Positions 1-6,201 of a DNA stretch of 7,339 bases are shown here, piece by piece (the stretch's first letter is position 1; the number at the start of each line of letters is the position of its first letter). Under the pieces are notes generated by a model. It worked only from the letters and a program-made list of their open reading frames with translations. It was not told the origin of the DNA and did no database searches. The position numbers were made by a program, and so were the translations under genes. Source of the DNA: Victivallales bacterium (GTDB taxonomy: Bacteria; Verrucomicrobiota; Lentisphaeria; Oligosphaerales; Oligosphaeraceae); NCBI GenBank assembly GCA_900771165.1, contig CAAGMX010000236.1, positions 1 to 7,339 on the forward strand, read 5' to 3'.

Positions 1-2
1 AT

Positions 3-278
3 GTGGTGCCCCCCGCCATGACCACGTCGGAGACTCTTCCGGAGAAGGATCCGGAGGCCATTCAGGTGAGTCTGGACAGCGAGGGAAACTGCGCCATTGA
101 CGGCGTGCCCGTGGCCATCTCTTCCCTGGAGACGCAGCTGGCATCCCTGAAGGGGATGGGGCGCACCAAGGTGCGGATCCGGGCCAGCGGCAACCGCCCC
201 TACGAGGAGATTGTAGATCTGCTGCGTCCGGCGAAGCGCTGTGGCTTGGAAGTCCAGCTGGAGACCCGGGCGGAATGA
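3..278 (+). CDS. ExbD/TolR-family biopolymer transport protein, C-terminal part (5' end outside window)
   Basis: The frame is open to the left edge and ends at TGA 276-278, so this is the 3' part of a longer gene. The visible 91 residues fit the periplasmic domain of ExbD/TolR proteins: an acidic linker, a strand-rich stretch (IQVSLDSEGNCAIDGVPV), then VRIRASGNRPYEEIVDLL and a closing GLEVQLETRAE. This matches the family pattern of a beta strand, 'Y..(I/V)(V/I)D.L' helix and final strand. Family members are usually about 130-150 residues with one N-terminal membrane helix carrying a key Asp; that helix would lie upstream. In the family, the protein works with ExbB/TolQ to pass proton-motive force to outer-membrane machinery. 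It overlaps lnt by 4 bases (ATGA), suggesting an exbB/tolQ-exbD-lnt operon. GTG at 3 and ATG at 18 are possible starts, but either would remove the membrane helix, so I treat the gene as partial. TolR versus ExbD cannot be decided here. Confidence 0.8.
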   Translation: MVPPAMTTSETLPEKDPEAIQVSLDSEGNCAIDGVPVAISSLETQLASLKGMGRTKVRIRASGNRPYEEIVDLLRPAKRCGLEVQLETRAE

Positions 279-2023
279 CATTGCAGTGGCCCGTCAAGAC
301 CCCGCCCTGCCAGGATCTGCGGTTCCTGCGGCGGCTCCCACTGCTCCACTGGTGCGCCGCTCTGGTGAGCGGAGTGCTCCTGGCCATGGCCTTTCCTCCC
401 CTGGAGTGGTGGCCCATGGCCTTCCTGGGGCTGGTGCCCTATCTTGCGGTTCCCCAGCCCCGCCGTTTCCGGTGGCGGCTCCTGGGGGCGTATTCCCTGG
501 GCCTCTCCCATTTTCTGGTGTCCTTGTGGTGGCTGAACTCGGTGGGGTTCTGCGCCGGTATTCTTCTGGCCCTGTATTGTGCATGCTATCCGGCCTGCTG
601 GGCCTTGCTATGGGGGGAGGTTCTTTGGTGCCGGAAGCCCCGGCAGGTGCTCCGGGAGGTGGCGCCCTCCCTGGAGTCCAGGGAGGATCCCTCCCTGGCG
701 CCCGGGGCCTCGCTGCAGGTTCTGGATTCTCCCCGGCGCCTGGTGCTTTATGCGGTGCTGGCGGCGGGACTCTGGGTGGCCCTGGAATGGGTGCGCAGCT
801 GGCTCTTCACGGGATTTCCCTGGAATCCCCTGGGCACCTCCCAGGCCTTCTCCCCGCTGCGGCTGCTGGCGACCCTGGCCGGCGCCTATGGCCTCTCCTT
901 CCTGGCGGTGCTGACCAATGTCTTCCTGGCGGATCTGGTGTGGGTGCGCCGGCTCCGGCGCTCCCTTCCTCCCCTGGCTGCTCTGGCGCTCTTTGGCGGG
1001 CTGTGGTGCGGGGGAGAGATGGGGCGGGCCATCCCCACGCTGCCCAGTCCTCTGGAGGTAGTGGCCGTTCAGGGGAATGTGCCGGAGTGCCGGCAGTGGG
1101 ACATGGAGGTTCTCCAATGGGCCTGGGATCAATATGCCGGGCTGACCCGGGAAGCCGCCGCCCAGGCGTCTCCTCCCCCGGATCTTTTCCTGTGGCCGGA
1201 GGGGGCGCTCCCCTGCGAACTGACCTTCCCTCCCTTTGCCGCCGCCCTGAAGGGACTCCTGGCGGAACTCCCGGCGCCCCTTCTGCTGGGAAGCCTGGAT
1301 GAACGCTCCCTCCCCGGCGACCTCGCCTGGCGCCTTCCCCCCGTCTTCAATTCCGCCTTCCTCCTGACCGCGGATTCCCCCGTGCTGACCCTGCCCTCCG
1401 CCCTGCGGACCCACTACTACGACAAGACCCATCTGGTGCCTTTCGGAGAGTATGTCCCCTTCGGGGAGACCTTCCCCTGGCTGAAGAAAACCCTGGGGAT
1501 GGGGCGGGATCTGACGCCGGGAAAGTCCTTCCCCCTCTTCTCCCTGAAGACCCGGGAGGGAACCATCGTTTCCTGCGGCATGAATATCTGCTTCGAGGAT
1601 GCCTTCCCCGGACTCTCCCGGAAATTTGTGGGGAAGGGGGCCCAGATGCTGGCCACCATCACCAATGACTGCTGGTATGGAGAGAGCGCCGGGCCCAGAC
1701 AGCATCTGGCGCAGGCCGTGATGCGGGCGGTGGAGAACCGACGGCCCCTGCTGCGCTCCGGCAACAACTCCCACACCTGCCTCATCTCTCCCAAAGGGGA
1801 ACTCCTTCAGCCCATCCTCTCCGAATCCGGTTCCCCTTTCGCCCGGGGATGGCAGCGCTATGCCATCCATCCCGTGGCCCCCGACGCCTCCCGCACCCTC
1901 TATACCCGGACGGGAGACGTACTGCCGGCGGCCTGCCTGGCCCTCACCGCCGTCACGCTGCTGGCTCTCCTTCGGGATACCCTTCGGAGAAAGGAACGCC
2001 TGGCCCGTGCCCGGAAAGAATAG
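275..2023 (+). CDS. lnt: Apolipoprotein N-acyltransferase (Lnt)
   Basis: Predicted inner-membrane enzyme that adds the third acyl chain to the N-terminal cysteine of lipoproteins, the last step of lipoprotein maturation. The N-terminal part (about 24-246) has several hydrophobic segments, e.g. 24-40, 46-59, 78-115, 158-174, 194-222 and 232-246. A charged, proline-containing loop lies at about 119-155. The nitrilase-like domain (about 260-540) keeps the whole catalytic triad: Glu309 in LWPEGALP, Lys384 in YYDKTHLVPFGEYVPFGE and Cys439 in MNICFEDAFP. The family motif NDCWYGES (464-471) and the RPLLRSGNNSH stretch (490-500) follow. A last hydrophobic helix (about 551-566) and a basic tail end the protein. 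At 582 residues it is longer than E. coli Lnt (about 512); part of the excess is the loop. The ATG at 275 overlaps the exbD-like stop (ATGA). Only a weak GGA precedes it, so coupling to the upstream gene is likely. All key residues are present, so I expect an active enzyme. Confidence 0.96.
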   Translation: MTLQWPVKTPPCQDLRFLRRLPLLHWCAALVSGVLLAMAFPPLEWWPMAFLGLVPYLAVPQPRRFRWRLLGAYSLGLSHFLVSLWWLNSVGFCAGILLALYCACYPACWALLWGEVLWCRKPRQVLREVAPSLESREDPSLAPGASLQVLDSPRRLVLYAVLAAGLWVALEWVRSWLFTGFPWNPLGTSQAFSPLRLLATLAGAYGLSFLAVLTNVFLADLVWVRRLRRSLPPLAALALFGGLWCGGEMGRAIPTLPSPLEVVAVQGNVPECRQWDMEVLQWAWDQYAGLTREAAAQASPPPDLFLWPEGALPCELTFPPFAAALKGLLAELPAPLLLGSLDERSLPGDLAWRLPPVFNSAFLLTADSPVLTLPSALRTHYYDKTHLVPFGEYVPFGETFPWLKKTLGMGRDLTPGKSFPLFSLKTREGTIVSCGMNICFEDAFPGLSRKFVGKGAQMLATITNDCWYGESAGPRQHLAQAVMRAVENRRPLLRSGNNSHTCLISPKGELLQPILSESGSPFARGWQRYAIHPVAPDASRTLYTRTGDVLPAACLALTAVTLLALLRDTLRRKERLARARKE

Positions 2024-2083
2024 GAGGGTTTTCCTGAGAATCCGCGGAATCTCTCACGAAATCAGGAAAAAACATTACCTCCT
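2022..2083 (+). other. Nested inverted repeat after lnt, possible weak terminator
   Basis: Starting inside the lnt stop codon, AGGAGG (2022-2027) pairs with CCTCCT (2078-2083), and TTTTCCTGA (2029-2037) pairs perfectly with TCAGGAAAA (2062-2070). The loop contains the small palindrome TCCGCGGA (2041-2048). A T-rich stretch (2085-2099) follows but there is no clean run of T. It could slow or end transcription of the exbD-lnt unit, or be a processing site. The inner arm spans a 24-base loop, so stability is moderate. Function is inferred. Confidence 0.35.
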
Positions 2084-2097
2084 GGTTAGATTTTGGT

Positions 2098-2126
2098 TTG
2101 CAGTTACGCAGTCGGGACATTAGAGT
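2098..2126 (+). promoter_or_regulatory. Candidate sigma70-like promoter for the barrel-protein gene
   Basis: TTGCAG (2098-2103) and TAGAGT (2121-2126) are separated by exactly 17 bases, in the most AT-rich part of the gap between lnt and the next gene. The -35 match is weak (3 of 6) and the -10 match is 4 of 6. A start near 2133 would give a leader of about 125 bases. That leader contains a short hairpin, GGGC-TTGT-GCCC (2154-2165). The high-expression style of the downstream gene makes a dedicated promoter in this gap likely, but this exact placement is a guess. Confidence 0.3.
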
Positions 2127-2258
2127 AACCCCTATTCCGTAGTTCCGGCAAATGGGCTTGTGCCCAGGCGCTTCGGCCCGTCGCCCTCAGGATACGGGAT
2201 TCATCATCCAAAAATCTCCTCTTCGGATAATCCAGATTCTACCCAAAGGAAAAAAACG

Positions 2259-3110
2259 ATGAAGAAGTTTGCCGCGTTTCTGATGCTGCTGGCCCTGTGC
2301 GCCTCTTACAGCGTGTTTGCCCAGGAGGCCGCTCCCGCCGTTGAGGTGGAAGAGGGCAGCTCCTGGACTCCCTTCGTTTCTCTGAGCGCCGAGTGGGGCT
2401 CCAAGTACATGTGCGATGGTAAGGTGGTGAACCCCAACGCCATGACCTTCCTGGACGCCTTCGTGGAACTGAATGGCCTCTACGTGGATCTGTGGGCCGC
2501 CATGGACATGAGCCACTGGAATCGTCCCGACGGCGGTAGCTACGCCTACAAGAATGATCGTCAGTATCGCGCCGAAGAGGTGGATTATGTGATCGGCTAC
2601 GCCTACACCTTCGAGGATCTCCTCCCCATCTCCCCCCTGACCATCGACGTGGCCTACAAGTACTTCCAGTATCCCCGGGCCTACTTCGATCACGACGAGC
2701 CCCTGGATGTGAAGATCTACCTGGACAACCTGCTGGATCCCGAGTCCGACATCACCCTGGGCACTGGCGTCACCTTCCGCTATGACCTGAATTGGTACAC
2801 CTGGTACGGCTGGTACGACGTGACCGTGGGCATGAAGATCACCGATCAGCTCTCCGCCAAGGTCTCCAGCAAGGTCTTCTGGGGCACCAAGGACAAGATG
2901 CGCATGGCCTATGGTCTGAACCGCGACGTCATCAGCTCTCTGGAAGTCCGCGGCGACCTCTCCTACGCGGTCACCGAGAACATCAGCCTGGGCGCCTTCG
3001 TGGATTGCGGCTGGGCCCTGGATCACGAGATCCGCGACGCCTGGAAGGCCGACTCCATCAACAACGAGGAGAACTTCCGCGCTGGTATGAGCGTCTCTGT
3101 CTGCTTCTAA
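2259..3110 (+). CDS. Secreted outer-membrane beta-barrel protein, TorF-like porin candidate
   Basis: The protein has 283 residues. I chose ATG 2259 because it follows AAAGGA (2245-2250) at 8 bases and opens a classic signal peptide: MKK, a hydrophobic core at about 4-15, and a likely cut after VFA (residue 21). An in-frame GTG at 2160 would add 33 unconvincing residues. The mature part has many short alternating, aromatic-rich stretches typical of barrel strands (e.g. FVSLSAEWGSKYMCDGK, VDYVIGYAYTF, LTIDVAYKYFQYP, WYTWYGWYDVTVGM). It ends in SVSVCF, with the terminal Phe expected of an outer-membrane insertion signal. The opening strand pattern 'SkY..dGkv.n..' and 'VDYVIGYAY' recall the TorF-like putative porins. 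No substrate can be inferred. Codons are strongly biased to GAC, AAG, CTG and TTC compared with lnt, which suggests high expression. It stands alone between a candidate promoter and a strong terminator. Alternatively it is a barrel of unassigned family. Confidence 0.72.
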   Translation: MKKFAAFLMLLALCASYSVFAQEAAPAVEVEEGSSWTPFVSLSAEWGSKYMCDGKVVNPNAMTFLDAFVELNGLYVDLWAAMDMSHWNRPDGGSYAYKNDRQYRAEEVDYVIGYAYTFEDLLPISPLTIDVAYKYFQYPRAYFDHDEPLDVKIYLDNLLDPESDITLGTGVTFRYDLNWYTWYGWYDVTVGMKITDQLSAKVSSKVFWGTKDKMRMAYGLNRDVISSLEVRGDLSYAVTENISLGAFVDCGWALDHEIRDAWKADSINNEENFRAGMSVSVCF

Positions 3111-3159
3111 GCTAGACAAAGGAGCAAGTCTCCTGTTATTTGTAGATTAATTGCGAGGG

Positions 3160-3195
3160 AGCGCCATCCGACTTCGGTCGGGTGGCGCTTTTTTT
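3160..3195 (+). terminator. Strong intrinsic terminator of the barrel-protein gene
   Basis: A 13-bp stem (3160-3172 with 3177-3189, one G-T wobble) is closed by the stable loop TTCG (3173-3176) and followed directly by a run of seven T (3189-3195). It lies 49 bases after the stop codon at 3110. This is a textbook rho-independent terminator. Its left arm reappears inverted at 3682-3695, at the far side of the intergenic region. Confidence 0.93.
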
Positions 3196-3231
3196 GTTTG
3201 CGTGGCGGTGTTTCGGGATGAATCCTGCACG

Positions 3232-3362
3232 CCCCCCGGGGGGGGCGCTGCGCTCCACCCCCGTCTAGCGATCCTGTCACCCGCAGAGCGGGGTTCTGGG
3301 GGGGAGGGTGATAGCGTAAAAGGCGGGGGATACCCCCGTGCCCCCTGTTCCCGTTGGACAAA
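3232..3362. repeat. G/C-rich intergenic repeat module, copy A
   Basis: The module begins with a C6-G8 palindrome (3232-3245) and contains a 37-base segment (3246-3282) that matches 3516-3552 at 34 of 37 positions. A hairpin CCCGC-AGA-GCGGG (3280-3292) and TAGCGT (3312-3317) follow, and it ends with GTTGGACAAA (3353-3362). The same landmarks recur in the same order in copy B, so this is a diverged direct repeat. I see no coding logic in it: the open frames across it are rich in Pro, Gly and Arg and have no family pattern. It may belong to a dispersed repeat family of the genome. Confidence 0.65.
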
Positions 3363-3365
3363 TAC

Positions 3366-3401
3366 AACCCCCGGGGGTTCTTGGCCGGGAGGTTCCCGGC
3401 C
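3366..3401. repeat. Palindrome and hairpin between the repeat modules
   Basis: AACCCCCGGGGGTT (3366-3379) is a perfect 14-base palindrome. It is followed by an 8-bp hairpin with arms GGCCGGGA (3383-3390) and TCCCGGCC (3394-3401) around a three-base loop. No T run follows, so neither looks like a normal terminator. Both resemble the G/C palindromes that open repeat copies A and B, so this may be a third, more degraded unit of the same family. Confidence 0.55.
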
Positions 3402-3427
3402 TTCACCCACGGGGTATCCAAGCCTCC

Positions 3428-3443
3428 CACCCCGTAAACGGGG
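3428..3443. repeat. Short hairpin repeat CACCCCGTAAACGGGG, first copy
   Basis: This 16-base string occurs identically at 3548-3563 inside repeat copy B. It contains a 6-bp stem, CCCCGT with ACGGGG, around AA. In copy A the equivalent position holds a different stem (CCCGC-AGA-GCGGG, 3280-3292). The hairpin is therefore kept although its bases differ. Confidence 0.6.
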
Positions 3444-3500
3444 TTCGGGCTCATAATTTGGGCTTACCGGGGGGTTGGTCGTCCCTTCGGTCCTTACGCA

Positions 3501-3657
3501 CCCCCCGGGGGTTCCCGCTACGCTCCATCCCCGTCTTGCGATCCTGTCACCCCGTAAACGGGGGTCACAAGGATGTCCCCTGTGTTCCCTGCAAGGGGGG
3601 GGATTGTAGTAGCGTCAAGAATATTCCGGACGGGGGGATTCTCTCGCGTTGGACAAA
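3501..3657. repeat. G/C-rich intergenic repeat module, copy B
   Basis: Direct-repeat partner of 3232-3362. It starts with CCCCCCGGGGG (3501-3511), carries the shared 37-base core (3516-3552) and the hairpin CCCCGTAAACGGGG (3550-3563). It then has CCCCTGTGTTCCC (3577-3589), comparable with CCCCCTGTTCCC in copy A, then TAGCGT (3610-3615), and ends with GTTGGACAAA (3648-3657). It is about 26 bases longer than copy A. No gene is supported inside it. Confidence 0.65.
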
Positions 3658-3693
3658 ATGAACGCCATCCGGCTCACGGGGAGTCGGATGGCG
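3655..3693 (-). terminator. Probable intrinsic terminator of dapB
   Basis: Read on the minus strand, a 12-bp stem (3682-3693 with 3663-3674, one wobble) around a 7-base loop lies 35 bases after the dapB stop. It is followed by a loose T-rich stretch, TTCATTTTG. The T run is interrupted, so it is weaker than the terminator at 3160-3195. The 9-mer CGCCATCCG is shared by both hairpins. Confidence 0.7.
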
Positions 3694-3728
3694 ATGGTTT
3701 TCCCTGGGATGTGTGTGTGGGGGGAAAT

Positions 3729-4535
3729 CTACAGGCCCAGGACCTGCTGCATATCGTATTTCCCGGGGGTGGCGGAGGCCAGGAACTTCACGGCCCGGAC
3801 GGCGCCCTTGGCGAAGGTCTGCCGGCTGGAGGCCTTATGGGTCAACTCCAGGCGCTCTCCCTCTGTGGCGAAGATGACGGTGTGGTCTCCCACCACATCG
3901 CCTCCCCGGAGGGCGTGCATCCCGATTTCCCCTTTGGGGCGGGCCCCCACCATGCCCACCCGGCCGTGGCGCACATCCTTGTCGTAGGAAAGCCCCCGGG
4001 CCTGAGCCAGAATCTGGCCCAGCTTCTCCGCGGTGCCGGAGGGAGCATCCTTCTTCTGGTTGTGGTGCATCTCCACCACCTCGATGTCATAGTCCTCTCC
4101 CAGGAGAGGGGCCACCTGGCGGCAGAGGGCGAACAGGAGATTGACCCCCACGGACATATTGGGGGACTGGACGATCCGGGCGCCCTGGTCCGCCAGGGTC
4201 CGGAGCAGGGTCTGGTCCTCTTCCGTCAGTCCGGTGGAGCCGATGACCATGGCGATGCCCCGCTGGGCGGCCAGGGGAGCCATCTGACGGGTGACGGCGG
4301 CGGCGGTGAAGTCGATGATGCAGTCCGCCTGTTCCAGGGCGGTCTGCCAATCCGCCACCAGGGGGACGCCACAGGGGGGCAGTCCGGCCACCTGGGCGGC
4401 ATCCTGTCCCAGGAAGGGGCATTGGGGGCTTTCCAGGGCTCCGGAAAGGGTCAGTTCGGGATCTTGGAGGACCTGGGCGACCAGCATCCTCCCCATACGC
4501 CCGGCGGCGCCCATCACTACAGTACGAATGGCCAT
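3729..4535 (-). CDS. dapB: 4-hydroxy-tetrahydrodipicolinate reductase (DapB)
   Basis: Cytoplasmic NAD(P)H-dependent reductase of the lysine/diaminopimelate pathway, acting on the product of DapA. It has 268 residues (E. coli about 273). The N-terminal Rossmann part shows the glycine loop GAAGRMG at 9-15, and IDFT at 73-76 or so marks the cofactor region. The signature EMHHNQKKDAPSGTA (155-169) carries the presumed catalytic His157 and Lys161 and the substrate-binding GT pair at 167-168. The C-terminal stretch with HKASSRQTFAKGAV (about 233-246) is typical for the family. The ATG at 4535 aligns with the family N-terminus. AGGAG (4547-4551) lies upstream at 11 bases, a rather long spacing. The first 19 bases overlap the end of the upstream peptidase gene, so the two are probably co-transcribed. 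A second, truncated copy of its first 58 codons lies 1660 bases upstream (6021-6195). No other dap gene is visible in the window. Confidence 0.97.
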   Translation of the reverse strand: MAIRTVVMGAAGRMGRMLVAQVLQDPELTLSGALESPQCPFLGQDAAQVAGLPPCGVPLVADWQTALEQADCIIDFTAAAVTRQMAPLAAQRGIAMVIGSTGLTEEDQTLLRTLADQGARIVQSPNMSVGVNLLFALCRQVAPLLGEDYDIEVVEMHHNQKKDAPSGTAEKLGQILAQARGLSYDKDVRHGRVGMVGARPKGEIGMHALRGGDVVGDHTVIFATEGERLELTHKASSRQTFAKGAVRAVKFLASATPGKYDMQQVLGL

Positions 4536-6020
4536 GGGGATCTGTTCTCCTGCTGAGTGGGGAGTTTTTCCTCCCCAGTTGGTTGCTGCCCTTCTCCCGG
4601 GGCATCTTCGGTTTCGGGATTTTCCGTTTCGGGAGAGAAGGGCATGAAATCCTGCTCTTTGTACTGCCCTTGCGCATCCCGACGCCAATGGGGGAGGATG
4701 TCCTCGTAGTCCCCCTCGGGGTTTCCCTGGTAGACCGGCCACTGGGCTCCCTGGGCGAAGAATCGGAGAGCGGTCTGGATATTGGGATCCTTCTGGTCGA
4801 TTTCCTCCCAGGGTTTCCCCGAGTAGATGTCCATGTATTGCTGCCGGGTGAGGGGGTCCGGGAAGTCCGGCCGGATTCCCTTTCCCTGGATGGGGCTGTG
4901 CTCCTTGGTGTAGTCCTGGGCAACGGTTAAAGAGATGGCGTTGCCTCCCGAAAGCTGCCTCACAGTCTGGATCAGGGCTTTCCCGTAGGTGCGGTCTCCC
5001 ACAAAGGCCGCCCGATGGTGGTCCCGCAGGCAGCTGATGGCCAGTTCGGCGCAGGAGGCCGAGCCCCGGTCTCCCAGGACTACAATGGGGATTTCGGGGG
5101 GGAGGGAGACGGGGCTTTCCTCGGTGAACCAGGCCATGCCCACTTCGCCATTGCGGTATTCCGTGACGTTCACCAATAAGTCCTTGGGGAGGAGACAACT
5201 GAGGACAGCGACGCAGGATGGCACGAGTCCGCCGGGATTGCCCCGGAGATCCAGGATCAGGCTGTCGATGCCCTGGTCCTGCAGTTCCAGAATGGCCTTC
5301 CGGAATTGCGTCGGGGTGGGGTTTGTAAAGGAGTCAATGCGCAGGAATCCGGTTCTGGTGCCCTGGATGACGTGGACGCTGTCGACGCTGGATTTTTCGA
5401 TGGTCTGGCGTACCAGCGTCAAATCCCAGGTCTTTTCCTCCTCCTCGCCCTGAGGGCGCCGGACGGTGATTGTGACCTCCGACCCTGGGGTGCCCTGCAC
5501 CTTTCCCATCATCTCTCCCTGCCTCTCTCCCCTCAGGGGCTTCCCGTTAACGGCGAGAATCTGGTCCCCGGACATCAGGCCGGCGACGGCGGCGGGGGTG
5601 TTCGGGAGGACGGAGGAGACGGTAAGGATCCCCTCCCGAAAGTAGACTTTGACGCCGATCCCGTCGGAGGTGTCCCGATCCATCGTCAGGTTGGCCTGAT
5701 AGTCCGCAGGCGTCATGAAATAGCTGTAGGGATCCAGGCGGGACATCATTTCCTTGATGGCGGCCGTGAAAAGCTGCTTGGTCTCTGAGCCCTCCCGCTC
5801 CAGATATCTGCCGTGAACCTCTTGAAAAACCTCTAGAAGGAGATTCGTCTTCTTCAGAATGGCAATGATCTGGGAATTCTCTCCCGTCTCTTCCTCTTTG
5901 CCTTGCAGCCTGTAGCCAACGACGGCGTTGCCCAGAAGTAGCGCCGCAAGGACACAGAGAAAGATGACTTTCTTCTTTATGGGCGCGGGGAGGTTCGAGG
6001 CCATGGATCAGGCGTGGAAG
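4361..6020. repeat. Tandem duplication unit 1 (5' dapB plus S41 gene)
   Basis: From 4361 the sequence matches 6021 onward. The offset is exactly 1660 up to the dapB start codons (4535 and 6195). It becomes 1661 through the peptidase genes because of one extra base between gene ends in unit 2. The unit holds the first 58 codons of dapB and the whole S41 gene. The junction with the remnant dapB copy falls between the S41 start codon (6004) and 6021. Confidence 0.9.
4517..6004 (-). CDS. S41-family C-terminal processing peptidase (CtpA-like), complete copy
   Basis: The protein has 495 residues. A basic start and a hydrophobic helix (about 10-31) predict an N-terminal membrane anchor with the rest in the periplasm. 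A helical lead (about 45-100, with LDPYSYFMTPADY) precedes a PDZ domain (about 114-197, GLMSGDQILAVNG) that in this family binds substrate C-termini. In the protease core, LDLRGNPGG (251-259) precedes the nucleophile Ser317 in GSASCAE and the general base Lys342 in GDRTYGKALIQ, 25 residues apart as in CtpA/Prc. Gln346 may be the third active-site residue. After about 460 an acidic, Pro/Glu/Gln-rich tail follows. The ATG at 6004 is the first possible start (a stop lies two codons upstream), and no Shine-Dalgarno is seen before it. The gene runs 19 bases into dapB because its stop is shifted relative to the upstream paralog. It is about 75% identical to that paralog. The physiological substrate is unknown. 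Confidence 0.93.
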   Translation of the reverse strand: MASNLPAPIKKKVIFLCVLAALLLGNAVVGYRLQGKEEETGENSQIIAILKKTNLLLEVFQEVHGRYLEREGSETKQLFTAAIKEMMSRLDPYSYFMTPADYQANLTMDRDTSDGIGVKVYFREGILTVSSVLPNTPAAVAGLMSGDQILAVNGKPLRGERQGEMMGKVQGTPGSEVTITVRRPQGEEEEKTWDLTLVRQTIEKSSVDSVHVIQGTRTGFLRIDSFTNPTPTQFRKAILELQDQGIDSLILDLRGNPGGLVPSCVAVLSCLLPKDLLVNVTEYRNGEVGMAWFTEESPVSLPPEIPIVVLGDRGSASCAELAISCLRDHHRAAFVGDRTYGKALIQTVRQLSGGNAISLTVAQDYTKEHSPIQGKGIRPDFPDPLTRQQYMDIYSGKPWEEIDQKDPNIQTALRFFAQGAQWPVYQGNPEGDYEDILPHWRRDAQGQYKEQDFMPFSPETENPETEDAPGEGQQPTGEEKLPTQQENRSPWPFVL

Positions 6021-6195
6021 GGGGGACGCCACAGGGGGGGAGTCCGGCCACCTGGGCGGCATCCTGTCCCAGGAAGGGGTATGGGGGGCTTTCCAGGGCT
6101 CCGGAAAGGGGAAGTCCGGGATCCTGGAGGACCTGGGCGACCGGCATCCTTCCCATGCGCCTGGCGGAGCCCGTCACGACAGTGCGAATGGCCAT
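5977..6195 (-). pseudogene. Truncated dapB remnant (first 58 codons)
   Basis: Residues 1-58 of this 72-codon frame match DapB from its ATG through CGVP with 8 substitutions. Homology then stops abruptly at 6021, at the duplication junction. The last 14 residues are unrelated and run 28 bases into the start of the downstream S41 gene. The glycine loop GAAGRMG has become GSARRMG, so cofactor binding would be lost even for the fragment. The substrate and catalytic domain is absent. AGGAG (6208-6212) is still present 12 bases upstream of the ATG, so it may be translated. No stop codon has appeared in the dapB-derived part. I regard it as a by-product of the duplication; any function would be as a translated leader for the next gene. 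Confidence 0.88.
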
Positions 6196-6201
6196 GGGGG
6201 G

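Noticed and set aside
608..1870. Long open frame of 420 codons on the minus strand, antisense to lnt
   Set aside because: The translation is Gly/Gln/Pro-rich with no domain pattern and mirrors the codon positions of lnt. Lnt on the other strand has all catalytic motifs. Such shadows are common in GC-rich DNA.
1953..2083. Minus-strand mini-frame with AGGAGG just before an ATG (2073-2075) in the gap after lnt
   Set aside because: The ribosome site is only two bases from the ATG and the roughly 40-codon product is mostly antisense to the end of lnt. The AGGAGG is better explained as one arm of the inverted repeat at 2022-2083.
2187..3119. 310-codon frame on the minus strand, antisense to the barrel gene
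   Set aside because: It is rich in Val, Gly, His and Ile as expected from the complement of biased codons, has no ribosome site, and covers a gene with a clear signal peptide and terminator.
3232..3657. CRISPR-like or tRNA-like array in the repeat block
   Set aside because: There are only two or three diverged units of unequal length and spacing with no regular spacers, and no cloverleaf could be drawn.
3573..4556. 327-codon plus-strand frame over the repeat block and dapB
   Set aside because: It is mostly the complement of dapB, starts inside the repeat copy B and shows no family features.
4087..4923. 278-codon minus-strand frame in another phase across S41 and dapB
   Set aside because: The translation is low-complexity Arg/Pro/Ser and overlaps two well-supported genes in the same direction.
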